The translations under genes and the position numbers were made by a program. The notes beneath the pieces are model-generated. The model was not told the origin of the DNA and did no database searches. It was given only the letters and a program-made list of their open reading frames with translations. From contig OU696571.1 of assembly GCA_916048095.2 (NCBI GenBank), forward strand, positions 4,886,001 through 4,950,000: a DNA stretch of 64,000 bases. The letters run 5' to 3'. This document shows positions 12,855-23,982 of this stretch, one piece after another. The stretch's first letter is position 1. Every line of letters starts with the position of its first letter. Source of the DNA: Sacculina carcini. Its lineage: Eukaryota > Arthropoda > Thecostraca > Sacculinidae.

Positions 12855-13163
12855 CATGAGCTGTTACGCTGCGCCGAGGAGCAGGCACGCGAGGCCTCTG
12901 AGCAGCTGTTTAGTGTTCTCGCCCGGTGTGACCGCGAACAACCTCAGCATCTTCCCGGCGACCAGCTCTCCGACGCGATGGCCAGGTGTGTGGCAGCTGC
13001 CGACCTGCTGCAACAGCTGTCTCCAGCTGTAGCTGCCGGCGCGCAGCGTTGTCAACAGCTGGTCAGCTGTGTCCGTCAGATGATTCGAGTGGAGCAGCTG
13101 CTGAGCTGGCTGGACCGCGTGGTTGATGAAGGCGACCACGGCTCGTCTCATCGATACGCTCAG
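12855..13163 (+). CDS. Nesprin-like gene, exon 14
   Basis: One hundred and three codons starting HELLRCAEEQAREASEQLF, a classic amphipathic spectrin-type helix set. The acceptor is TTGCGCCAG|CAT and the donor ACGCTCAG|GTGAGC, both strong and phase 0. The next intron (13164-14688) is 1.5 kb and holds a (TG)-rich region and an inverted-repeat arm. Confidence 0.8.
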
Positions 13164-14368
13164 GTGAGCTTGCATGAAGCTGGCTGTGAGCCTGGGCCAA
13201 CAGCTTTGCTGCCGCGAGTCTATGAGTTTATTTTGGCCCCATTTGTTTGGTCGCATCAAAAATGAATTTAATCCTTCGCTAATCGAATTGAATCGAGGGA
13301 ATCGAATGAACTCATGAAATCATGAATTAAATTAATGATGAATTTACAAATAGAGTCAATGAGAACTGCCGCACTCAAAAAGTGGTGCTGACCGCTACAG
13401 AAGAGTGAATGGCTCTAGCAAGACACACCAGCACATATACTATATTCAGTCCCTAGTATTAACCAACACACACACACACTTTTTTCATGCATATTTTATT
13501 CACTGTATGTACTAATAATAACCAGTTACTAGGCAGAACAACTAGACATGTTAAATATTTCGCTTAATTACACTTATTAGTGGTTGTTAATTGACAAGCC
13601 TTGTAAATGTCAAAATCGGCGACTAAACCGACTAAACCGGCCCTCCCACCAGTACGGAGGGTGGATAGACACCCAGCAGGACTAAAAATATAACCTGTCC
13701 AAGGGCGGATGTGCTACTCGCTAGCCAACGGCCATCTATCATTTTATCTTCTTGATACTTGTTTATATTATATATATACATGTATTATATATTTATTATT
13801 ATTATATTGTTCATATATATAATATAAAAGGCTTATATAGTAAAAATTGCGTCTCACTGATCTTATCGAAATCACTAAATAAGAGGCAACCCGAAAAGTT
13901 TGACTGTCATATCTATAATTTTTCTCTCTCTTACATCATATATATATATATATATGCATTATATTTAGGCAAACACCCATGTCGCTTTGTGTTGTTTGTT
14001 TTTGTCTCCATACTCCATTCCACGAGTCTACTTTTTCTCACTGCTGGCATATTTGCCCCTGAAAGTGCGCCGTATCAAACACATGTTGTAGTTGTTGAAA
14101 TATGGCAAAGGAAGACTACACACTGTGTATGTGTATGTGTGTGTGTATGCCTCTCTGTATGTATGTGTGCGTGTGTGCATGTATTTGTCCATGTGTGTGT
14201 GTGTAAGTATGTATTTGTGCGTGTGCGTATGTTTATATATGTGTTTGTACATGTGTTTGTGTGTGTGCGTGTGTTTGTATGTATGTAACACTCCCTTTGT
14301 GGGTATGTGTGCGTGTGTGCGCGTTGCTTGTGATTGTCCATGTATGTGTGTGTGTGTGTGCGCGTGTG

Positions 14369-14622
14369 ATAACTTCATGTTCAATGAGGCAGGGCTTGGT
14401 GAGATTTGAGATAACAATTATTGTAATTTTCAACTTATTCAGATCAAAAAGCATGGGAAACTGTGCAGAGGGTACATAAATCGAAAACGTCTTTGAACAG
14501 GTCTAACAGGTGAACGTATGCATTACACACGCGCGTGTATGTGTGTGCATGTATGTATGCTTGTGTGTATCTATTTCAGCGTGTGTATCTTGTTATCTTG
14601 TACTGGCTTGCGTGTGTATGTG
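14369..14622 (+). repeat. Dispersed repeat, arm A of an inverted pair
   Basis: This stretch (starting GATAACTTCATGTTCAATGA) recurs in reverse complement at 18832-19066 with minor differences. It includes a shared TG-rich tail and the block TGTGTGTATCTATTTCAGCG. Confidence 0.85.
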
Positions 14623-14688
14623 TGTGTATGTACGTGTGTGTTTGCCCATGTGGGTGTTGTTGTGTGTGTGTGTGTGTATGCTGGGCAG

Positions 14689-14871
14689 TTATTGGGCGAG
14701 CTCAGTCAGCGACGCTCACAGCTGGCAGCTGTGTGTGGCGAGCAGCACGTGCACGACAGTGTTGCGGGCGGCGCCGCTCTGGCAGGCCGTCTGGCGTTGT
14801 TGCAGCAGCGCTGGACGTGGCTCGAGCAGCGACTACCAGTCACCGACAACAGCGACCATGTGCCAGATAAT
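14689..14871 (+). CDS. Nesprin-like gene, exon 15
   Basis: About 61 codons starting LLGELSQRRSQLAAVCGEQ and containing LALLQQRWTWLEQRL, the Trp-bearing helix typical of a last spectrin-like repeat. The acceptor CTGGGCAG|TTA follows (TG)n. The donor is uncertain: AAT|GTTCGT at 14871/14872 or CAT|GTGCCA at 14859/14860. Both are phase 0 and differ by four codons. Confidence 0.65.
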
Positions 14872-15261
14872 GTTCGTTGTGTGTTTGTTAATAAAATGTT
14901 TGTTTATTTGATACATTTGTATTGTGTATCTATTATTTCATGGTATGTACGAATATAACTAATTAAATTGCTGTAATTAAACAATCATTTGTCTGTATAA
15001 TTTTTGATTGTACAGAAAAATTGTGCATCAAATTCTTATATGTATATATTAAATATTGATTGCATATTTACCTTGGCCTTACACTCAGGCGTATTACAGT
15101 TGAATGAGTTGAGTTGAATAGTGGAACTTAATTGATGATCACGCTCATTTGATCAGACTGTAGCACCACGAACGGGCACGACACATGGGCTTGTGTGTAC
15201 CAGCACTTTCGCTGCGGGGATATTTGCTCAATTTTTAGTTCACGTAGGCGATTATGTAGAC

Positions 15262-15548
15262 CAGTGATTGTCAATCGGTGTGCCGTGGGATCTTATGAGG
15301 GTGCCGCCGAAATTCAGGGGAAAAATGGCATATTTGTATTATAATACCATTTTTTGTAATAGCAGGATCAGTGTAAATATTATTGTCATATATATGTATA
15401 AGGTGTTGTTACACCGATGCAAAATGTCGAAATGAAAAACATATAATAACAACGGCGATTTTAAATATGTATTTCCTGATAAGGGTGCCGGGAACTTTTG
15501 AAAGGCTTGCCAAGGGTGCCGCAAACTAGAAAAGGTTGGGAACCACTG
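15262..15548. mobile_element. hAT-like MITE in the last nesprin intron
   Basis: A 287-bp non-coding element beginning CAGTGATTGTCAATCGGTG and ending GGTTGGGAACCACTG. The flanking 8-mers ATGTAGAC and ATGCAGAC match at seven of eight positions, the 8-bp duplication expected for hAT. The internal GGTGCCG repeats are typical of this MITE group. Confidence 0.75.
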
Positions 15549-16330
15549 ATGCAGACGATATGTTGTCCATTATCAGGCGAAGTGACGTAGTTTGTAACAG
15601 GAATGTCATCAAGACAGGAGATTGATCTGGTGTCATAGATGTGACCTGTCGCGATACATGGGCAATTAATCAGCGGTGTGTTCAGTGTTGTTCTCACTGT
15701 TTGTGTGCCTGGTCAAATGTGGTGTAATTCTTCATGCAGTCGAGCCATGTTGTTGACTTGCTGGTTCATTTGTGTTTTGGTGCCGTATTTTTGGTGTCAA
15801 TTTTTCGCCCGTTTCACTTGCTCAGTCCAGCATATTTTTGTATGATATTTATTTTGTATTTTTGTATGATTGTATGTATGATGACAACCGAGATGTTTGT
15901 TGCATCAAATTTTCTAGAAATTTATCGAGTGAAATAACATAACTCATAACTCATTAACTCATAACTAATAAAATAACTCATTATAACTAAATGTCTCATA
16001 TCAACAAATAACTCAAAGTAACTCGTATTTTCTGATATATTTAATATTATTGAATATTTGTTCTAAGCTCAATATTATTTTATGGATGAGTCCATTCAGT
16101 GAGCTGGAAAGTTGACATTTGAACCAAGCAGCTGCGTCAGCATGCGTGCTTATTTATATGACGTATATGTGTAAGCAATTGGAATGTGTACACCAAATAT
16201 CGTAGCTATCAAAAATATATACAGCAGTGCACACTTACCCGTTGAAATATATTCTGTGTTTGCTTGTGATCATATGTTTATGTGTGTGATCTCGTGTGTG
16301 TGTGTGTGTGTGTCCATTGTTACCAATCAG

Positions 16331-16636
16331 TGTAGAGACACGGACGGCGGTGACGCGGTGGCCGCTGCTGCTGGTGGCGGCTCTGGTGGCGTGTTGGTGG
16401 CGTGTGGCCGCGTGCTGCGACGCGCCGTCTTGGCGGCGCTGCCAGTGCAGGCGCTGCTGCTGCTGGCGCTCGCCGGACTGGCGCTGTATCCGGCCTGCGA
16501 GTCGGACTGTTCTCCGGCCACCGCGGTGACCGGCGGTGGCGCCGTGCTGGTGGCGTCTGGTGGCGCGGCCAGGGCGGCGGCGTCTTCATTACGACTGGTG
16601 CTACAGCACACCAACGGACCGCCGCCTATCTGGTGA
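16331..16636 (+). CDS. Nesprin-like gene, last exon with KASH domain
   Basis: The final 101 codons. After an acidic, Ala/Gly-rich linker comes a basic flank and hydrophobic span (RRAVLAALPVQALLLLALAG), closely matching the transmembrane start of vertebrate nesprin KASH domains. A luminal tail follows, containing CESDC and ending LQHTNGPPPIW. KASH tails bind SUN-domain trimers in the perinuclear space through a terminal PPPX. Two oddities: one extra residue (Trp) follows PPPI, and about 17 extra Ala/Gly/Val residues lie between the luminal Cys and the TNGPPP end compared with human nesprin-2. The acceptor is CCAATCAG|TGT in phase 0 and the stop is TGA at 16634-16636. No clear AATAAA was seen in the next few hundred bases. 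Confidence 0.88.
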   Translation, partial: CRDTDGGDAVAAAAGGGSGGVLVACGRVLRRAVLAALPVQALLLLALAGLALYPACESDCSPATAVTGGGAVLVASGGAARAAASSLRLVLQHTNGPPPIW

Positions 16637-17300
16637 CACACATGCACACATACACGTACACACACACATGTATGCTCACGCAGACATACACCTACAGATA
16701 CACACATGGTTGCATACACGTACAGACACACACACATGATTGCATACACATGCATACACGCAAACGCAGACAGATACATACAGACAGACACAGACTCAGT
16801 TGTTGTGAGAAGACGTTTTTGTTGGGGCTCCGAGTTTTGTGGATTTTTTTGGAGGTTTCTTGCAGCATTTTGTTGTTTAAATTGCGCATGTCCAGTAGAT
16901 GTGTGGTGTGACCTCGTGTCAATCCTGTGGCGACGGGATCATTGTGAGCCATTTGGAGCTGCAATTTTGCTATAGTTTTCAATAGTGTGTCGTTATATCT
17001 GATAGATTCGTCAGATTCTTCAAACAAAATCTTGTTCTGCAAAATTTGATGTCGCTTTAATTTTTGCATCAAATGTTGAAATTTAAAATTGGGAATTGTT
17101 TGCTTAGTATTAGTATTACTACACTTAAGGCATACACAAATGATCCGAAAGAAGGCATGGATGATAAACGTAGGAGGAAATAGACAAAGCTGAAGGACGA
17201 ATGACGAGTCTTTTGATTGGTCGGATTAGTTTGAGTTGGAGTGACTACGGAACTGAACTATCGTGGTGATGGTGTGTCATGAGGAAGAGTGCACGCGTGA
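16637..17300. other. Downstream region of the nesprin-like gene
   Basis: Starts with a CA-rich stretch (16637-16790), followed by ordinary AT-rich sequence. It is probably 3' UTR and intergenic DNA. I see no further coding exon. Confidence 0.4.
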
Positions 17301-17323
17301 CACCGCAATGGCGTTAGCAGGCG

Positions 17324-18565
17324 ATGGTTTGTGACGACACGCGTAGCACCAGGCAGTGTCACGACTCCGCTTTCTGCCGGGCCTCCTTTCTGTCTTCATC
17401 CTGCCGCATCTTCACGACAACCGCAGCGCCGCCACCACCTGCAGGTGCAGAGGAGGTTACACCTGGACAGATTGTGTCCGTTCCCGCGCACCATGCCGTC
17501 GGGAACGGTGGTTTGCCGTCGGGATGTGAGCTGATTTTAATCTGGACCGGACATCATCGGATGGGGACCATCATGTGTGACCGGCGTCAGTTGCATTTCC
17601 ACCGAACCTGCGTAGGACTGAAACGACTGGCAATATCCGTGGTTACCGTCGACGAGACAACTGGAACTAGGGTCGTTACAGGCCGGCCGGACTTCAAAGG
17701 CGCACTGAGTGGTCGGGTAGGAATCACGTGCAGATGGCGACATTCAGGCGCACTCCGTCTTATTTCCATCACCGACAGCATCGCTTCGCCGAGTTTAGAA
17801 GTGGCTCAATCTCCTAGCCAAGCACCAGCCAGCCCCGAAGGACGTTAACTTTGCTTTCAATCATTTTTCATCATCTTGGCCTAACCGTGATCGAATACGG
17901 CGTGATGCAGGCCGTCTATACTTTTCCTACCGGCTCTTCTGCTTGTCTTCACGGTATCCGACCACTCCGCCTGCGTCAGCCGGTGTCTACCAAGACAGCG
18001 GAGCCGGGTCGGCAGCTGCTCACTGCGCTGACCAAGCTGTGCAGTTGCGCCGTCGCCGGCCACATCCCCGACTTTGCCAATGATCTGCCTTTCACAGCGC
18101 AAGGCTGATTGATCTACGCAAGAAGACCGGCGACCTGCGAGGCATCGTCGTAGACAGCACTTACCGCCGGATGGCGAGCAAACTGGTCGCAAGACGACTG
18201 TGAAATGAGGCGGACGCGCAGTTTCGTCCCGTGCAGCTGGGCGTTGGCACATCACTCGGCTGTGAAGCGACCGTGCACTCCACGCGAGACTTTGTCAGGG
18301 CATGATCCACGGTCATGACCACGTCATCGTGAAACTAGACTTTGTGAACGCATTTAACACGGTGACGAGGGCGGCGGTCCTGCATGCGGTTTGTCGGCGT
18401 TTCCCGCAGCTGCGCCGCTCGTCGCCCAGCTCTACTCTCAGCCGACGCCACTCTGTCTTGGCTCCACCAGGATCTGGTATATGGGAACAACATAGAAATC
18501 AGTTCGGGACGAAATTGGATTGCTATGGCAAGAAAAGGGAAGGGAGTACGGTAAGAAGCTCTTAA
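17324..18565 (+). pseudogene. Decayed non-LTR retrotransposon with PHD-like finger and reverse transcriptase
   Basis: A GC-rich block unlike its surroundings. An open stretch at 17324-17848 contains a degraded PHD-like segment (CDRRQLHFHRTCVGLKRL). From about 17851 follow RT-type segments: FPTGSSACLHGIRPLRL, GHIPDFANDL, then after a frameshift LRKKTGDLRGIVVDSTYRRM, and QFRPVQLGVGTSLGCEA. After another shift comes VIVKLDFVNAFNTV, which is RT motif A with its Asp. At least two frameshifts and several stops interrupt it, and the later YxDD region is missing, so it is a dead 5'-to-middle fragment. The family name is not certain. Confidence 0.75.
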
Positions 18566-18831
18566 AGTCTCGGTATAAAAAAGTACATAAAGAAGTACAG
18601 TTTTCCCTTGATGCCAATTGACATATGGATGAAATTACGCAAGATTATCGTAGATGCTAGAAATATAGGTGAGTTCATGCACAAATTGGTTGCACACAAT
18701 GGGAAAGAGATAGGACAATCCGAGCGTAGCTAATTTCCTGTACTAGGTAAGCACATACAGACACGCACATACAAACGCACATGCACACTCACGTACATGC
18801 ACATGCACACAAACATCTACAGATTCAGTCA

Positions 18832-19066
18832 CCCACACGCAAACCAGTAGAGATACACACGCTGAAATAGATACACACAAGCATACATACATGCATACAC
18901 GCGCTTGTGCAATGCATACGTTCACCTGTTAGACCTGTTCAAAGACGTTTTCGATTTATGTACCCTCTGCACAGTTTCCCATGCTTTTGACCTGAATAAG
19001 TTGAGAATTATAATAATTGTTATATAAACTGTCACTAAGCCCTGCCTCATTGAACATGAAGTTATC
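18832..19066 (-). repeat. Dispersed repeat, arm B of an inverted pair
   Basis: Reverse complement of 14369-14622. Both carry the same block around ACGTTTTCGATTTATGTACC and the same CA/TG-rich tail. Small indels separate them. Confidence 0.85.
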
Positions 19067-19269
19067 GCGCCGGTTACAGCAGGAAAGTATGTAATGTTGC
19101 CTTGAACCCTGCGGCTGTTTCACATGTAGCATTGCAATGGGAGACGAAATTCGGTATTAAATTGAAGCATTTGTTCCCGCAAGAAACAATTCGAGTAATT
19201 ATCCAAGAAAAATATGTCATATCAAGCAAAAAATGAACGTTAAATGAAAATGCATATGGAAGCAAATGA

Positions 19270-20180
19270 AAAACACATTACAGTAATTCACATATCAAAT
19301 GCACACTATGACAGTCACACACCTAGTACGATGTCATCTAAAACTCTTGAGCGAAGTGTCGGCAAATTGCAATGAGCAATCATCGCTTCAGTTTTTGACA
19401 CGTTCAGCTTTAAAAGTCTGGACTTCATTCACTTCATGACAGTGTTGAAAATGGATTGCAGCTCAGTCACGTTATCATCAATATTAGATGAGGACATGTG
19501 CAGTTGTGTATCATCGGCGTAAACATGGCGATTAATCTTCAGGTCGTCAAGTAGCAGATCAAGTGTACAAGTGTATAACGAGAACAGCACAGTTCCTAAA
19601 ACAGAGCCTTGCGACACATCACTTTTGAGTGGAAAGGGTGAGGAACACGACTCGTTGATGACAACAGGTTATGTGCGCTCAGTCAGGCAAGAATTGAACT
19701 GATTGACTGTATGTTTGACTGTATCAAACGCTGAAGATAGGTCGAGCATGACTATTATTGAGGGATGACCCTGGCAGGCTGCTTCGATAAGATCGGTGGT
19801 GATTTTACTGATTGACCTGTCTCGGTAGAATGACAGGCGCGGTATGCTGACTGGATACTAGGTAGAACATCTTCAATGAACGGTGAAAATTGTTGAAGCA
19901 TTGCTCTTTCAATGAATTTGGACAAAAATTGGACGTTTGATACTGGTCGATAATTTTGCAATATATATTTGTCTAGATTACGTTTCTTCAACAAAGAACG
20001 TACAACAGCGTGCTTAACATTTTGGAATATGCCAGTATAGAAGGACAAGTTGGTAATTCGCCAGAGAAGTGGTACGAAAAGTTGTGCTACATCACCTAGT
20101 TTGCAAATATCAATTGTATCTACGGTACAGTTCGTCTTTTTCATGGAAACAAAAATACTCTGGGCTTCCTCCATGGAAAG
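19270..20180 (-). pseudogene. Decayed CR1/L2-like LINE reverse transcriptase
   Basis: Reading on the minus strand, an N-terminal RT block (LLKKRNLDKYILQNYRPVSN, then FLSKFIERAMLQQF and SAYRACHSTET) is followed after disruptions by SQGSVLGTVLFSLYT, YADDTQLHMSSSN (the catalytic YADD) and the C-terminal LKLNVSKTEAM. Stops and frameshifts break it into at least three pieces. The order and motifs match the RT of CR1/L2/Jockey-group LINEs. No ORF1 or endonuclease domain is visible. Confidence 0.85.
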
Positions 20181-20650
20181 AGGAGAAAAGATTGAGACTT
20201 AATCTTATCATATTCGTAATCAGCGCAAAATACTGCTTATATCTATATTAACAAATATATTGATAATATTCTACAAAATGTCAAAGTTGATTCATCCTAA
20301 TATCCTTCACTAATATGTGAAAAAGGCCTGTTTTTGCCCTAATTCGAAGTAATTTCCTTGAAAATTGGTTAGACTTGGACATTCAATTTTTATATATTCT
20401 TAATCAGTGTGTTAATATACATCCCATTGCACTTTGGCAACATTAAAATATTAAAACAAATGTGTAATGGACACGCGTATATGCGTTATTTTAGCCTCTT
20501 TCTAATTTTCGAATCAATTTGCTGAAAAATTGGATAAGGATAGATACATAATTTTATCATATTCGTAATCAGCGGAAAAAGTTGCACCTATCTCCACTTT
20601 AACAAATATAAAATTCAATAAAAGCTAAAAATGGACCCACCCTATTTTAT
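20180..20650. repeat. Degenerate tandem repeat, about 350-bp period
   Basis: A block around TCATATTCGTAATCAGCG followed by '(T)TAACAAATAT... ' recurs at about 20200 and 20560, with a weaker match near 20400. Adenine/thymine-rich, no coding sign. Confidence 0.5.
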
Positions 20651-23050
20651 TGCATATATTTGTATTCATTCTGCTTGACAGTGTAATTTTGCAATTGACA
20701 TTTGTCTAATTTCTGGCATAGTATTTGCGGATTTGTTTGTGTTTTTGTTTGAGCTTTGCTTGTAATTTCATCATTTGACAATTCGTTTGTGTTTGTGTGT
20801 GTTTTCAGAAACTGCGCTGAGTTTGTGCGAAATCGTGCCGGACTGAGCATTCAATGTTTCACGATATGTATATTAATATATTACATATTCGATATTGCAA
20901 TATTTGACGAGTTTGGTCTGAGTGTTTCTTTGGATTTTGGAGTATTTATCATTTTGTTTCGCTTGTTGGTTTGTTTGTTTTCATTCGTACTTAAACTAAA
21001 CGCTCTACTTTTTAACGTTTACTCAAGTTTCACCCTCGCTCATGTTGCTGACGCCTTCAGTTTGCTGTGTTTGAGTGTGTACATGTGGCGCGTTTTTTGT
21101 ACTTATGCAACGTCCCTCTTCCAGCTTGTTCTATTTTCGCTTATAAATCGGGAAATTGTCAAACAAATAACCCTTTCAACCACAAGCCAGCCGTTGGCAA
21201 TTTCGAAATCTTATTTCTCAACTTAAATGCTGGTTTTAATACGAATATTTACTGTTAGTTCCGAAAATATTTATAGAACAACATTTTAACTGACTATTTT
21301 TGTATGTGCAGATATTTGGGTGCATTATTTTCATGAGCATTCGCGATTAAAACCGTCATTGCGTGCATTTTTGTCTGTGTGTGTGGGTATATGTGTATGT
21401 GTGTGTGTTTGTGTATGTGTATGCGTGTGTGTGTATGGGTTTGTGATCGCTATACATTTTGGGCTGTGTTTTATGTCTTTAGAACAGTCATGGTGATGTT
21501 CTGTTGTAACGCTTTTCACGCTGTTCTCTGGGCGAGTTGATTGTTTCATCACTTGTTATAACAATACCGGCTTTGTTTTGCCAAGATTTTACCTGATCGG
21601 TTAACTCGTTTTAGAATATACTTATTGTGTTGACAAATATACACATCGGTGTGCGATTTATGTTCATTTCGTTGTGACAATCAAGTTGGTGCCTTTTGAT
21701 CACTGGCAGGCCCAGTAAGTGGGAGGGGTTTAGAGTCTCTTGTCTTTAGATTTTATGTGACGGAAATATCACAGTTGAAATCAGTTATATTAAAGCATGC
21801 ATGCGTGCCAGCATACACAGCACAAATAAGCAGTTGGAGAAATATGCATTAAAATCAAGTTTAAGCTTGCATAGTTTGGTTGCAGTGGGTGGACGTTTAG
21901 GGGCGCATCGCCGTATTAGCCTCCTTTTCATTCCATCCATAATTCCGGTCTGTGGCTACTGCTTGAGTTTGTCCGGTACCGCAAGAACAAGACACGAGAA
22001 CAAGTTGAGTTTACCAATGGCGAAAAATATGACCATGCGATGGTTTTTCACAACCTGATCGCCTCACAGTATCAAGTCGCTGGCGCTGGCGACGTCCAAA
22101 ATGAATAGATCGGTCATGAAGACATAATCATCACGTCTGTAAATGACCAAAACTGTCGTATCAGTCTATCGATCGCAACAAATCAGCCTTAAACTGCGAT
22201 GGCTCAGGCTTGTGACTCGCTCTCCAGACGTCTCGTTCTGGAATATGTTCCTTGTCTTTCACACAACGTCCTCTTGTGATCACCAGTTGTAGATGAGCTC
22301 CCAGTGAGGTTTTTTATTTTTGTGGGTACAAACTGATGAAAATTACCAGGTCTGGCAAGTGTGATGCACTCGGTGTCAAGTTTACTGTCTGCAATTTGCA
22401 ATGGTTGGCGTCAAGTATGTGCAGATTGTATCTAAGCGAGTATGTCCTTGGTCACTGCGTTCGTGCGCCAGGTTCCGGGTGTCTGGCTTATAGGATTGAT
22501 CGTGTTCAGTTCATGTTTTTCACTGATAAACTTGTTTGTGTGTGAGCGTGTGTGGGTTTGTCTGTGTTGGTGGATTGCGTCTGAATTGTGCATTGAATTA
22601 TGGTGGGATAGCGGTTTAGAGACAAATATGACATACAAAAATCGTAGTCAATATCACGTTCTATAAGCATGTTATCTTGTTTAATTTTCAGCTTCATTTC
22701 AGTGTTGCAAATGCAACATACAATTGTTTATTTATATGTACTGTATTATGCCAATTCTCGTTCAAGGAGCACATCTCAGTTGAACGGCTGAACGAAGCTG
22801 TTTGGTTGTCTATTAATCCACCAGTGATTGTGCATGTGTATGTATGTGTGTACGTCTGTGTTTGGGTGCGTTCGTTTGTAGTCGTTTTCAATGTACCCAC
22901 TCGGCGTAATAATCGGATTGGCTCATGTTTTCGTGACCACCAACGACCGTTCACTGTGCACCTCCGCTTCGTACATATGGTGTTCACGCGCTCATCTTAA
23001 GTAGCTTCATCATCGCTAACAAGGCAAACGTTCGTCGTGTGTGTATGTAT
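20651..23050. other. Intergenic region with no supported gene
   Basis: About 2.4 kb of AT-rich DNA with one (TG)n patch near 21380-21435. Open frames here lack splice context, family motifs or exon-like GC content. Confidence 0.5.
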
Positions 23051-23065
23051 GTGTGTGTGTTCGTG

Positions 23066-23106
23066 TATATAAATGGTTTGGATTAGTTGGACCTAGTTCA
23101 TCAGGC
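23066..23106 (+). promoter_or_regulatory. Candidate TATA box and initiator of the cuticular-protein gene
   Basis: TATATAAAT at 23066-23074 lies about 35 bp before CATCAGGCATT (around 23099-23108), an arthropod-like initiator. It is about 150 bp upstream of the chosen ATG. This spacing suits a TATA-driven cuticle gene. The reading is by eye only. Confidence 0.4.
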
Positions 23107-23251
23107 ATTGTATTGTGGGAGTTACCGGCTTTGGTCTACTCTAGAGCTTAGTGGAACCTCCATTCGTTTCGACTCATTCTAGCTGCATACGCAAGCGGTG
23201 TATTGTCGCAAGGTGCCACTGGAGAATCTAGTTGGTGCCGAGTCTTTTCAA

Positions 23252-23982
23252 ATGGCTAGTTCATTTATTTGGTTTACCATGGCCGTTATACTCGTCCAAT
23301 GTTGTGCTCAAAGTATTTACCATCCCCGATCCGACCGCGCTTTCAAACACGTTAGTGATGTGACGCCATTGTTGTCTCTGTCGCATCCAATGAAACGCTC
23401 TGCAGCGATTTCGATTCCACTATCATCCTACCGACCTTTCTCTCAGGCTAGATCTTTCACATCAGGTTTGTCCGCCATCAATAGCTCTCCACCGACGTAT
23501 ATGCTTCCGAAACCCCCAGTGCCTACATATTTACCGCCCCGTGCCCCTCCGCCTACGTATTTACCGCCTTCCACCAAACCTCCAAAGGCGTATTTACCAC
23601 CAATCGGTCCGCGTTCCCATTTAACATCCAAATCGGCGGGACGGTTGCCTTCAACAGGGCTCAGCTCTTTGCGAAGTGCTGATTTGATCAACAATCGAGA
23701 TATAACACGAAGTACTGCCGCGGATTTGTTTTCCAGCTTGACAGGAGCAAAAAACCCAATGACGTTTCGTGGACACCCCGGAAATTTTCATCCCACAACT
23801 GATTCAGGTGGTGTTAAGTCCAAGCACAGGCCTCAGGTAGACTCCGGCAAATATCATCCCTCGGACGAATCGGGTCGCTACAAGCCCGTTGGTCAATCAG
23901 GGCAGTATACACCAGGGAACTACACATCGGTTGGATACAAAAAGGATAAATCCGGACAGTATGTGTCTGATGAATCCGGCAG
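23252..23982 (+). CDS. Cuticular protein, exon 1 (signal peptide, YLPP repeats, SGRY repeats)
   Basis: The start ATG is followed by a signal peptide (MASSFIWFTMAVILVQCCA, probable cleavage near residue 19-21), so the product is secreted. Residues ~80-120 contain PTYMLP, PTYLPP, PTYLPP and AYLPP repeats of the kind found in arthropod cuticle proteins. Residues ~200-243 carry repeated SGKY/SGRY/SGQY units spaced by Pro/Asp. The donor GGCAG|GTGAGG leaves phase 2 in the middle of another SGR(Y) unit, which exon 2 completes. Upstream in-frame codons lack another ATG close by. Intron 1 is 7.7 kb. Confidence 0.85.

Noticed and set aside
16526..16572. A tiny intron inside the KASH exon
   Set aside because: GT at 16526 to AG at 16572 is 47 nt, not a multiple of three, and would destroy the TNGPPPI frame. 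The other GT choices give out-of-frame or impossibly short introns.
20756..21226. 156-codon open frame rich in Phe and Leu
   Set aside because: AT-rich low-complexity hydrophobic sequence with no splice-phase partner and no motif. A TTTTCAG at 20808 is not enough to call an exon.
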